From assembly GCA_014529385.2 (NCBI GenBank), contig CM043950.1, forward strand, positions 156,085,545 through 156,149,544: DNA of 64,000 nt, written 5' to 3'. Below are positions 11,669 through 23,690 of the stretch, in pieces. The stretch comes from Adiantum capillus-veneris. Its lineage: Eukaryota; Streptophyta; Polypodiopsida; Polypodiales; Pteridaceae. Below the pieces are notes generated by a model. It had not been told where the DNA came from. It did not search any database and worked only from the letters and a program-made list of their open reading frames with translations. The translations under genes were made by a program, and so were the position numbers. How positions within the stretch are numbered: position 1 is the stretch's first letter; each line of letters begins with the position of its first letter.

Positions 11669-11860
11669 TGAAGGAGTACGAGTGGAAGTGCGACGTGAGA
11701 GAGAGTGCGAGAAGAAGAGCACGACGATATGGTGAACTCGCTCTACTGTAATGTGTAGAGCATAGTGAGTTCTTATTAGGTTTTTACAAAAGAATATGTG
11801 TACATACCTGGCGGCCCGCCCACTTACCTGGGCGACCACATTGGGCTTTATACCCCAACA
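11669..11860 (-). repeat. Copia-2 5' LTR and PBS
   Basis: 192-bp LTR. The PBS directly inside it (about 11657-11668) reads ACTGGTATCAGA on the minus strand, matching the initiator tRNA-Met 3' end. Confidence 0.92.
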
Positions 11861-13061
11861 GACCCAAAAGATCAGCATAAAACTGCTTTTGCAACAGAAT
11901 GGGGTATTTTTGCCTATCGGGTTATGTATTTTGGGTTAACTAATGCTCCAGCCACATTTCAAAGGTTGATGAGTCATGATTTTAAATAATATCTTAGAAA
12001 ATTCTTAGAAGTATATATGGATGATCTATGCGTACATTCATCAATCCAGGCTGATCATTTTGAACATCTCAAAAAGGTATTCGAAAAATGTAGACTTTAT
12101 AGGATTTTCTTAAATCCTGAAAGTGCACATTCATGGGTAAACAAGGAAAAATTCTTGGACATATAATGTCTAAAAATGGCATAGCTACTGATATTGAAAA
12201 AATTCATGTCAATTTTGATTTGCCTAGACCAACAACAGTCAAGGGGGTACAAGCCTTCATGGGGCATGGTGGATATTACAAACGGTTCATCTACATGTAC
12301 GCTATAATTGCGAAACCCATGTATAACTTGATTACACACTTTGAGTGGACCGAGGCATGTGAAGAATCCTTCATGAAGCTTAAGCAAGCTCTCACCTCAG
12401 CTCCAATATTGAAATCATCAGATTCGAATAACATATTCCACATACATATAGATGCTTCCAATTTTGCTATCGGTTGTATACTAGCTCAACCAGGAGACGG
12501 AAAATTGACTTTCCAATTTCTTATGGTAGTCGACAGTTGAATATGGCAGAAAAGAATTACACCACCACCGAAAGGGAAGGATTAGGAATGATCTATGCCG
12601 TTAAAAGGTATAGACATTACGTATTAGACAACAAGTTTGTGTTCTTTGTGGACCACCAAGCTTTGTTGTACTTGGTCAACAAGCCATGTAGCACATGAAG
12701 AATAGGGAGATGGTTCATCATTCTTCTGGAATTTGATTTTACTGTGGTTATAAAAAAGGGCACTACACATCAACGAGAAGATTATTTGTCAAGGATTGTT
12801 TCAGGAGAATCATCTAAAGGGGTAGACGATGATCTACCAGATGCATATTTGTTCTCCGTGGAAATGATACCTCGATGGTCGGAAAACATGGTGTCATTGA
12901 TGACAATAGCTCAAGTGGATTCACAAATACCACTTCCTATTACAATCGAATTAATCGAGCAATCGGCTATGTATCAATTACTAGCTGGTAGGCTATACAA
13001 AAGAAATCGAGATGGAATATTGCTCTTATGCATTAATTCTGAAGAAAAAAACAATACCTAA
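11861..13061 (+). pseudogene. Gypsy-1 reverse transcriptase 3' half and RNase H
   Basis: After the Copia-2 insertion the RT resumes with [15 protein letters not shown] and [14 protein letters not shown], then a stop. The catalytic YMDD follows at 12014-12025 (VYMDDLCVHS). The connection shows the gypsy hallmark PRPTTVKGVQAFMG...YYKRFI. RNase H has HIDASNFAIGC, then after a frameshift TTTEREGLGMIYAVKRYRHYV and FVDHQALLYLVN. The tail from about 12700 (VIKKGTTHQREDYLSR) is the usual link to integrase. At least four frame breaks are present. Confidence 0.88.
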
Positions 13062-14541
13062 GTCAAGCACATGTTATCATAGTAGGACTTCACTTTGCGG
13101 AAGACCAAACTTTGCAATGAATCTTGAGACTTGGAGTATTTTGGCCAACTATGAGGAGTGATGTTCGATCTTTTGTAAAGGATTGTCCTTAATGTCAAAG
13201 ACAAACACCCATACCTCATGTAACATTGTTTCAAATGCCACCTGTTCCTAAGTGGAGTAACTATATGTTTACTTACTTATCAAGATGAACATTTCCTGAG
13301 GATACGAGTAAACGTCGTTAAAGAGCAATTGAAACTGAAGGAAGAGACTATGCTCTTATTGGGAACCAATTGTATCGGAGAGATAAAGCTCAACATTTAC
13401 ATCTTTATGCAAATGAATACAAGTATATTCCGATTATAGAACAAGCACATGATGGATTAGCTGGGGGTCACTTTTCTAGTGAGACCACAGCAAGAGCAAT
13501 CTTGATGGCAGACATATGGTGGCCAACACTTTTTGCAGATGCCAAAGAATGTGTTCGAAGGTGTGATGCTTGTCAATGAGCAAAAATGTCAACACGTGTA
13601 GATAGCATCCCCTTAAGACCAATGATGGGGGCTAGAGCTTTTGTGAAATGGGGTATAGATTTTGTTGGGCCAATACAGCCACCTGTTTATAGAACCCAAG
13701 CTCAATATATCATTATAGCTACGGACTATTTGACCAAGTGGGCTGAGGCTAAATCAACTCAAAAGAATGATTCCAGAACCACTGCTGCATTCTTATATGA
13801 GTATGTATTCACGAGATATGGACTACCAATAGAAATTGTCAGTGGTCGGGGAACTCATTTCCTCAATGAGATAATTGAGTATTTGATTAATGAGTTTATG
13901 GTCATCCATAACAAATCAGCTCCCTATCACCCACAAGCAAACAGACAAGCTGAGCATACGAACAAAATTCTTAGCTCGGTGCTGACTAAAGTGGCTGGTT
14001 CAGGAAGAACAGACTGGAAAATGAATCATGGGCTTATCGAGTTTCATTCAAAATAGTTTTAAATGCTACACCCTTTAACCTTGTTCATGGTCTTGATGCC
14101 ATACTACCAATAGAATTTCTATTGCCGACATTAAGAGTAGTAAGGAATCTTGAGTGTACTGGACATGAATTGTCAGAAAGACTTGAAGATTTGGAAAAGC
14201 TAGATGAGCAAAGGCTAACTGTTGTAGCTCACATCTATGCACAAAAAAGAAAACAAAAACAGTTTTTTGATTCCCACTTAATCACAAAAATCTTCAAGAA
14301 AGGGGACTTAGTTTTAGTCTATTCTCTTAAGCAACACATTCCCAAGTTTAAAAAAAGGGGAAACGGATCGTTTATCATTGAAGATGTATCTCCAAGTGGA
14401 GCAGTAAAATTGTCCACCTTAGATGGTGAACCAATGGCTAATTGGATTAGTGGATGTCGTCTAAAGAAATACAATTTGCCGCTAACCAATGAATTGCTAG
14501 AAAGAATGCATGCAGCCATGCAAAGGAGGATTAAACGATAG
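13062..14541 (+). pseudogene. Gypsy-1 integrase, with two zinc-binding segments
   Basis: The first HHCC-like segment (about 13066-13200) is degenerate, with stops: ...LHFAEDQTLQ, FWPTMRSDVRSFVKDCP and a final C. A second, well-formed one (13430-13579) reads EQAHDG, GGHFS, WWPTLFADAKECVRRCDACQ. The DDE core starts at 13586 with WGIDFVGPI and ATDYLTKWAEA. The position of the second catalytic acid is SGRGTHF rather than the usual SDRGTHF. PYHPQANRQAE keeps the glutamate. After a frameshift near 14056 the C-terminal domain runs 14122-14541 (KKGDLVLVYSLKQ). No chromodomain is seen. The family inserts cDNA into the genome; this copy is inactive. Confidence 0.87.
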
Positions 14542-15096
14542 CAGGTTATTGATGAAGCCCAAGAGGAAGCTGGCCTTCGGGTACTCAAATGGACAGCTAC
14601 TCTCAGGAATCAACAGATACCGATTCCCATCAACACTCTGGAAATAGATGATCGACAATGGGAATTACCTAAAGATGCAGTTTCAAGAGATGATGACTGG
14701 TTAGATGGAGTGGACCTATGCATCAAAGTACACCTCAAAAATCATAGCACCAATGCTTTGGTCGACACAGGAGCTAGAGTAAATGCAGTCAATTATTCCA
14801 CGTACAAAAAGGCAACAAGTCAAGCATTGACAGCAGGAATAGCAACAATCAAAGGATGCAACAAGAATCCAACCCCAACATTGGGAGTAGTCAACTTGAA
14901 CGTGATAATACATGGATGTTCATGTCCTCATCAGTTTGTATGCTTACCAGATGAACACATGAATGAGACGATGATTCTTGGAATTCCCTGGATGCGGACA
15001 TACAAAGCAATACCAGATTGGGATACAAATCAGCTCGAGCTATCACTTAAAGGCGGGCAACTCATTGTTCCAATTGCACCAAGCAAGGAGGAATGA
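14542..15096 (+). pseudogene. Second retropepsin-like domain (PR2) downstream of Gypsy-1 integrase
   Basis: This is in the same frame as the integrase C-terminus and separated from it only by one TAG (14539-14541). About 55 residues of linker are followed by an aspartic-protease pattern: ALVDTGARVNAV (DTG at 14764-14772), then ILGIPWMRTYKAIPDWD and LSLKGGQLIVPI, matching the 'ILG..W...Y.A.IDW' end of gypsy retropepsins. A different DSG protease already lies in the normal place before RT (7589). I infer that an ancestral polyprotein carried PR1-RT-RH-IN-PR2. The frame stops at TGA 15094. Confidence 0.7.
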
Positions 15097-15777
15097 AAAG
15101 GAAGCAATCAACAGACCAAACCACAAAGTAATCGATCTTCTCCATCCCCTCAACAAGCAAATGCTACAAGTAGCATGCAAGGAGTCAGGAAAATTTGGGT
15201 ACCAAAAGCACAGCTTAAAGATAATCCGATTCAAGTATGGGTGCCTAAAACATCCCCGACAAAACCAAAGAAGGTTCCAAGGGTAAAAACACAGAGACGA
15301 GCATCTCCGAGCAAGGAACCTAACTTGAAATGGATTTGAAAGAAAAAGGAGCACTTATCTTCTCCACAAACCGTAAAACCAATCAAGCAATGGCGAATTA
15401 AGTCTCAAAAGACTCCACCACACCATACAACACCAAGCAAACCAAGCTACCAATGGCGAGAAAAAGCTCGACAACAGTCAAAAGTGCTACCAGCAGCTCA
15501 AGTAATCAGCATTTTGAAGCATCTTGATGGTACAATCAAACAGAGAGCACACAAGCTACAAGATTTGCTCTTTGGAAGACAGCATCAGAAAGCCTCGACA
15601 TCAAAAACCCTTGAGTTAATTACTCAAGACCCAGCTCTTGCACAACATAGTGGCTTGAATTGCATTGATCTTCAAAGCATGGTAGAGCCAACCACGGCTA
15701 TCCATAGACACGATTATTCAACCCATGCACACAGTCGTCCCGGAGTATGCCATTTAGGATGGGTGGCCAACTCTTGA
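15097..15777 (+). pseudogene. Gypsy-1 C-terminal basic module with repeated WVPK
   Basis: It continues in the same frame as PR2 after a TGA. It is Q/S/P/K-rich, with KIWVPKAQ and QVWVPKTS about 14 residues apart, then KPKKVPRVKTQRRA, a second TGA near 15337, and another open stretch to 15777. I recognise no catalytic domain. The composition suggests nucleic-acid binding or a flexible tail. A diverged copy is present at 22140-22920, so it is a regular part of the family and not random read-through. Confidence 0.5.
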
Positions 15778-16298
15778 AATTTTTACCTCGAAGCGTCCTT
15801 GAGCTTACCAACTGGTTCAGAAAACTTTTAAGCTTACTCTCCAGTTGGATTGAGTGGTTTGGAGTCTTTTCATGCTATTTCTAGCAGTAGACTTAAAATT
15901 TTGCAACTTCCAATAACAACTCACAATGATTCTTTCAGAGAGAGCAATGTTCTGAAATCCACCTCGGATCCTACTTACCCTACCCCTAGATTCTCATGCA
16001 ATGGGGTTGTGGAAAGTATCCACAAACACTCGTTTTCTTGTTTCTTATGGTTTTCTGAGCATTGATCTTAAGACTTGTTCGTCTACCAATCATCCTCAAA
16101 ATCCTAATCTATTTCTACAATACTACAATCCTAAAGGCACTTAGCAAGTACGATTACTTCCAAGCTACCTCTACATAGCAAAATACAACAATCTTAGGCT
16201 ATGTGGTTTCTGAAGAAAGTTTTTAACTCTAGGCGATCCTAGAGGAAGTTAAAGGATAACTTCACAAGACACTCGTGTTTTTCTCTAGTTTGGATCTC
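15778..16298. other. Non-coding, no feature recognised
   Basis: Probably the 3' untranslated part of Gypsy-1. No polypurine tract or LTR start could be fixed. Confidence 0.3.
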
Positions 16299-16321
16299 TT
16301 CGATCCCCGGTAACGGCGCCA
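16299..16321 (-). promoter_or_regulatory. tRNA-Asp primer-binding site of a minus-strand LTR element
   Basis: On the minus strand this is TGGCGCCGTTACCGGGGA followed by TCGAA. It complements the 3' end of plant tRNA-Asp over 23 positions with one mismatch, which is longer than the usual 18. The LTR would lie to the right (16322 onward), ending in ...CCCACA. The Gypsy-1 internal region lies on the wrong strand to be its body, so this is a separate, inverted LTR-PBS fragment of a related element. A half-palindrome of the leader type (ATCGTGAT core, 16657-16674) sits about 335 bp into that LTR, and Gypsy-2 shows the same spacing (59400 to 59744). Confidence 0.65.
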
Positions 16322-17980
16322 AATGTGGGACGCATGCTAACCTCACCATCCTATCTTATTGCAGTATTAGCAAGAACCACGATTAAATTGTCAATCCATG
16401 GGATGAACTTGACTCGACTAGTGCATAGAGACTACAAGAGGTTGTCAATCTCTCGGAAAACAACTAACAACTTGCATGTAACTCAAGCTACACTCAAGTG
16501 ACTAAAATCACCAAAAGCCAATCGCTCATCGACAAACAAATCACATCCGTTTTACAGCATCAGATGATATCCAAACATAACGAAACTTCTAAGACATGTT
16601 TATAAGACCTAAGCACACATGCTTATGGTCTCAAACCCCACTTTAGGTCAAGTGCCAAAATCGTGATTATTAACAACAGTGGAGTTTTGACCTAGTCGTT
16701 TTGGACCCAGAATGCATCTATATGCTTAGCAATGATGCCCCAATACCCCACCTATGCTTAGTTTTTGATTTGAAAGTGTAAAATTCCTAGTTATGATGAA
16801 ATTATGCCGCGGGTCGGCGATGCCAAAAGCTACGAAATACCGTGATGTGTTTAGGTCAATGCGTAGAGCTCTTCCCTGCGGTTGCAATGCAACAAACGTG
16901 ACTGCAATGTGACAACCGGGGAGGGAGTAGGAAGTGCAAGAAGGAGAGGAGTGAGCGCCGTTAGCTCACGCTGTGTATTTCATTATTCAAAACTTACCAA
17001 TAACTTACAAAAATTGGCTTTTACACCTTAGCCAAGGTTTTTGGTGGTCAAAACTAATAATTTGGAGTTCCATAAAAGATGGGTAATGACAGGTTGATAC
17101 ATTTGGAAGCTTGTAGCCCCGGCTCATTAATTACAGAGTTTATAATAGAAACTAGGAGTTACAATATTCTCGATTTATCAAAATAATAAGTGTTTTACAA
17201 TGAGAACTCCGAAAAATGGTATCCGTGTTAGCTTGCTGCTAACACCTCATATACTGGTTTTTTTGTTTAAACAAATGACTTTGGCTATTAGATACTGCAT
17301 AATTGGTTTGGAAGATGGGATGCATTACACTTGCCACATGATGCCTCAATAGACTCCCTATTGAATGAAGCTTTTATACAATACTAATGTATTATGGCCT
17401 GGTAGAAATTCAGGGGGTCACGCTTCATGCATTACACCACCCATATTGTCCCCAACTACAAAACCATGCTCTTTGCTGAAAGGGGAACCCTTACATGCTT
17501 GAGCTGATCGCCTTGTCAATGATACACACTATCGCAACCATTTTGATTAGCTCCCACTCCCTTCAATGCAAGAAAGGGCATTGGGACAATGGAGAAGAGT
17601 CGATCAAGTCTGCACCTTATGCTCACTATAAGTTTGAGAGTCTGAGTACCACACACTACTAGAGTGCTCAACTTTTGGTCAGATCCAAACTTGCTTCACT
17701 CACATTTTCAGTCATGGCTTAGACCTACAAACTTTTCGTTCCAGCCATAGTGTGGGCTCTTCATTGCAACTCTCATCACCACAATTTTGGAGCATCCATA
17801 ATCACTCATCAACCACACACATACTACATCACATGTAAATTTGGTCCTATAGGTCATATTCAACGTTCGAGGATGATAATAAAATCTCTCTCTCCCTTCC
17901 CCGCCGCCGGTCGCTCCTTCCCTTCTCTCTCTCTCTCTCATTTTATTTTGTACCCATGCATTGTATTAGATCCACCAAGA
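16322..17980. other. Probable LTR remnant and unassigned non-coding DNA
   Basis: The left part is likely the LTR belonging to the PBS at 16299. Its outer end could not be determined. No coding motif is seen on either strand. Confidence 0.3.
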
Positions 17981-17984
17981 TTGT

Positions 17985-18459
<475 letters not shown>

Positions 18460-19111
18460 GAAACTCCATAATGATGGCTCTACCACCAAGATAGACGGCG
18501 TACTTACCTGTGGCTCGTGCATCTCATACCTTCTACAGCTCTTGCTTCTTTATCTTGAGTTGGGTGGGGGTTAGAGCCTCGCTAATTCATATGATTTTGC
18601 CCTTGAGAAGATGCATTTTCTTTAAGAGTGCCATGCCGTCCTCTTTGGTCTTTAAAACAAGGCTCCCTTGGTTGGTGCAGGGATCTCGATCGATGATTTC
18701 AATGGTGGGAATGTCAAACTTGACTGGTTGGATAGTCTTATCGAGCTTGGTTAGGGTAGTAGGAAAATCATCATTCTCCTCCCACTAGGAGGAGGGCAAG
18801 CCATCGATGCGTACAATCAACACAAGGCCTTCCTAACGAGGACGTTCTTGTAGGCACTCCTCCACTTTGAAGGGGACGGTATCAGCATTTGCTTGGATTT
18901 GGGGTGCTAATGAAGCCAAATTCTGGGTGAATGTGTGCTCTACTTCTTTGGCCTTTGCTAGGATGCGATCAGTGTCCGCTAGCTTCTGAGCTTTGAGCAA
19001 TTGACGGCGTGCTTCAAGGGTAGCAAGATGCGTTTTGAGTTCATCATTCTCGTTCTTCAACTTCTTGAATTGGGCTTGGAGGCGGTTGAGCGGGTCTACC
19101 TTGGGGGTAGC

Positions 19112-19209
<98 letters not shown>

Positions 19210-19300
19210 CCTTGGCTACTCCACTGGAGGGAGGGCCGGCAATAGGCGGTGGTGGTAGGAGTAGGAGTGACACATTGTGGTAGGAGTAGGAGTGACACAT
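18460..19300 (-). pseudogene. LINE ORF1-like relic: coiled coil, RRM-like and C-terminal domain
   Basis: One minus-strand frame can be followed from about 19110 to 18460 through several stops. A coiled coil comes first (QAQFKKLKNENDELKTHLA... to QERPR, about 19085-18837). An RRM-like part follows (GLVLIVRIDGLP, then IQPVKFDIPTIEIIDRD, SLVLKTKEDGMALLKKMH). It ends with ISEALTPTQLKIKKQEL and ARATGKYAVYLGGRAIIMEF. The last block resembles the C-terminal RNA-binding region of LINE ORF1 proteins that precedes the endonuclease ORF. In-frame TAG/TGA codons near 18832, 18793, 18577 and downstream make it dead. A (GA)n tract (19115-19208) interrupts the N-terminus. The family assignment rests on architecture only. 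Confidence 0.45.
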
Positions 19301-19649
19301 TGTGGTAGTAATCTAGCACCACTAACCCCTAGTGGTGGGCTAGGGTGGTGGTGGTGATGGGTGCTAAGGGGTGGCAATGGGAGGTAGTCACTTCATTGAG
19401 CTCGCTCCGTAACTGTCCCCATGATTTCAGCTACATGGATTTAGTATGGACAAACTACCCCCCTTCCAGTAATCACTGGATGCGCCCTCGTTGTCCCTCA
19501 CATGGATCGATTACTCACCTCATCGGAAAAAATCTGATTCAGCTAGACACCAAGAGGACTTGGACTGAGCCGTCATGAGAGCTTGGCATGAAGATTGCTT
19601 TCTACAAATAGTATCTTCTCCAACTAATAGAGTATGGATATGTGATTTG

Positions 19650-19910
19650 AACTACCCATATGGACACTCATTTATCCCATGGGATACAATTTGATATTGG
19701 TCAAATGTGCGTATCATTGCATCAGCTAGAGATTGAGACTGATAGATTTATGAGAATACCAACAGAGACCAGATTTGCCAGCTGTGTCATACAGAGTCAG
19801 AGACAGAGTTACGTCACATATGTCATTGTCTGGTGTACTATGAGATACAAGGACACTTTCACTCTCTATTGAGAGAGGGCTTTGGACCACTGGCTTGAGT
19901 CATGAGTTGT
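19650..19910 (+). pseudogene. LINE-type ORF2 C-terminal tail relic
   Basis: The frame 19660-19790 reads LHQLEIETDRFMRIPTE. After a one-base shift it reads RDQICQLCHTESETELRHIC, then LVYYEIQGHFHSLL. Non-LTR retrotransposon proteins commonly end with 'SSHRLEIE.GR....R.CPLC....DE.HF...C..Y...R'. The match in order and spacing supports a decayed LINE tail. It lies on the strand opposite the ORF1-like relic, so the two are not one simple element. Confidence 0.45.
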
Positions 19911-20005
19911 CAAGATCAAAGATGCCTCGGGTTGTTTTTGCTAGAGCGGCCCAAACACAGGGATAGTCTCTTTGAGGAGATTAGACAGTGGGAGACATCC
20001 ACTCA

Positions 20006-20350
20006 GGGAGATCACTGACTTTTTTAGAGAAAAGACTTGACAGTCAGATGAACAAGCTGCTTCATAACAGACTTCACAATCCACATATACCAGAGGTACA
20101 TTGACTGATAGAGCCATTGAGCTTGGGAGAGCTAGACACCAATGCTTACAAGGGCCACCACAACATTGACTAAAGATGAATCACAGGGAGATCACAGACT
20201 TCTTTAAAGCACATACTTGACAATTAGATGAACATGCTTCACAATAGACTTTTTAGTCCACCTATAGAAGGGGTATATTGATTGATAGAGCCATTAAGCT
20301 TTGGAGATGCGGGCACCCACGTCTACAAGGGCCACCATGACATCAAGGGA
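20006..20350 (+). repeat. Diverged tandem duplication, ~180-bp unit
   Basis: Two units begin with 'gggagatcac' at 20006 and 20186. They share 'agatgaacaagctgcttc'-type and 'gatagagccattaagctt'-type blocks and end in 'acaagggccaccac'. No coding assignment. Confidence 0.6.
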
Positions 20351-20563
20351 GCATCAACGGAGGCTCCATTATAGGATCATGACTACAATAGCATGACATG
20401 AGAGACGTCCAATACAATTATTTGCAGAGGCGGACATTGGTGCTCTTTAGCGATCGATACAATACATCCTCAAAAAGCCCCCAATGTCAGGCATCCTCAG
20501 CCACTGTTCATTTTAGCTTTTATCTTACTTTATTTTCGTAGTAGATTCATTAAAATTGTATTA

Positions 20564-22048
<1,485 letters not shown>

Positions 22049-22091
22049 TCATTTTGGCCTTTTGGAGATGTTTAATATAACATTTATCATT

Positions 22092-22136
<45 letters not shown>
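22049..22136 (+). repeat. M1 copy 3 with (CT)n
   Basis: 'gtcattttggcc...tttaatataacattt' is followed by a CT tract at 22095-22136, the same arrangement as at 17985 and 20564. Confidence 0.5.
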
Positions 22137-22138
<2 letters not shown>

Positions 22139-22139
22139 G

Positions 22140-22920
22140 CTAACTTTCAAGTGGGCACTAGCGAGCACTAGCGACTGAAGAGCATCCAAACAACTCACTC
22201 AAGAAGCAAATTTGGGTACCAAAAAGGACACACACCAAGGTCAAACCCAAATAGCCCCAAACACTTTCTAAACAATAGATTTGGATACCTCAAGATACAT
22301 CAAGAATTAAGGTAAACTTCATTTGGGTGCCAAAAGCTCAACTGCAAAGTCTATCTCAATAAAGCCAAAGTCAACCATGGTATTTACCCAACCCTACAAA
22401 AGAAAGAGGGTAAAGCTTGATCCACCACTCGTCATACATACTACAAGGGTTTGAAAACCAAGAATAGTAAGATACAAATTGGTATGGAGGCCTAAGAAAC
22501 TTGTTACGGCTCATAAATTGACATCTCAATTGACATCTCGACTATGGATTAAAAAAACAAGCCAAATTTATCCCTTGAAACTAAAAATTCCACCAAGTAC
22601 TTGAAAGACATCACCAAAATGAAAAATTTTAGAACCTAACACCTTGGTATGGTGTCCTAAACTTCCACAATTTCAAGCCAAGAAGCAATTTCAACCTTCA
22701 TTGATTCAAAAGAGCATGACAAAATTATAATGCTTGTGACATGGTATGCATTCATTAACACAAGAATAGGTAAACCTCGTGACTGAATTCTCTTAAGCAC
22801 TTTGCTTAGACCCACCTCTTGCACAACATTAATTTTTCCATGCATTGACTGAGTATGCATCCATAGGGACACATTACATGGCCTTTCATAAGGCACTGTT
22901 TTGATGCCCATCCACAACAC
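22140..22920 (+). pseudogene. Diverged copy of the Gypsy 3' basic module (WVPK region)
   Basis: The region reads KKQIWVPKRTHTKVKPK and later NFIWVPKAQLQS, compared with KIWVPKAQLKD and VWVPK in Gypsy-1 at 15190-15260. Downstream, nucleotide phrases such as 'gacccacctcttgcacaacat' and 'catccatagggacac' line up in order with 15630-15710. Stops are frequent. It is therefore the eroded 3' end of a second gypsy element of the same family; no RT or integrase remains beside it. Confidence 0.5.
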
Positions 22921-23607
22921 AACCCTAACGGATGACTATCATTAAGGAGAACTCTAACTAGGGGGTAAGGAGGCATTTTAAATGCGAGCTTATTGATCAA
23001 ATGAGAAAAAGGCATTGTTTTATTGATGTTTGTGCTATAATTTGTGTTAGATTTTACTTTTCAACAAATTTTTTGATTTTATGCCATGAGAAGATAAGGT
23101 ATATAAGGAGTAAGGGACAAAAGTCAGGTATGAACCCTCATGTGTGTGTAAATATGTACATAATAGTGTTTTTTGCTAAGAATATTAATAAAAGTGGAGC
23201 AATCCTTTGAAAAAATAACGAATAAGGATTTTTCTTTGGATTCTAATTTATTTTATATTGCTAATTTTCTATTGTTTTTTGTTGACTTTGTGAGCAAAAA
23301 TACCAAAAAAGGTAGAAAAACACAAAAACAGTAGAATACAGATACAAAGAGTCTATCAAGGGACAATAACTTTCAAAAGTATATTTGGAGACTATTTGGT
23401 TAAGTTGCAAAAATCGTCTTTTAAGCTGAAAAGTCTAGGTTTGACAAAACTGATGGAATTTGGCCATACGATGCGTGTTTTCAGAGTTTTTTGATCCGAG
23501 GGTCATCACACATATGAGGTAGGACTAACCATGAAGTCTCATCACAAGGTGAGTCGACAACCCGTGGTATGTATCGACAAACCTCCTCGTAGAAGCCTCA
23601 TTTCTAC

Positions 23608-23690
<83 letters not shown>

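Larger units (their letters stand above)
9413..11860 (-). mobile_element. Copia-2: internally deleted Ty1/copia element nested in Gypsy-1 RT, TSD GACCC
   Basis: This is a 2448-bp element on the minus strand with LTRs of 191 bp (9413-9603) and 192 bp (11669-11860). GACCC flanks both sides (9408-9412, 11861-11865). It belongs to the same family as Copia-1, with the same PBS, leader, RT/RNase H and polypurine tract. Gag, protease and integrase are absent. Between leader and RT it carries about 275 bp (11066-11340) with no counterpart in Copia-1. About seven differences separate the two LTRs. Confidence 0.94.
4012..15777 (+). mobile_element. Gypsy-1: decayed non-chromodomain Ty3/gypsy element
   Basis: The order is gag, protease 1, spacer, RT, RNase H, integrase, a second protease-like domain and a basic C-terminal module. 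All are on the + strand and broken by stops and frameshifts. Copia-2 (9413-11860) splits the RT. The order PR-RT-RH-IN identifies Ty3/gypsy. The integrase C-terminus shows no chromodomain, and the related Gypsy-2 uses a tRNA-Asp PBS; both traits fit the Athila/Tat side of the plant gypsy tree. LTR boundaries were not found: the palindrome array at 1-1381 is probably its leader, and no clear 3' LTR is visible after 15777. Confidence 0.88.

Noticed and set aside
14539-14541. Programmed read-through of the TAG between integrase and PR2
   Set aside because: The next codons (CAG GTT) only half match the CAR-YYA type context, and other stops in the same element are plainly mutational.
16299-16321. 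tRNA-Asp gene
   Set aside because: Only the 3' 23 nt are present, in PBS context on the minus strand; no cloverleaf upstream.
18510-18788. 92-residue + strand ORF
   Set aside because: It is the antisense of the better supported LINE ORF1-like frame on the minus strand.
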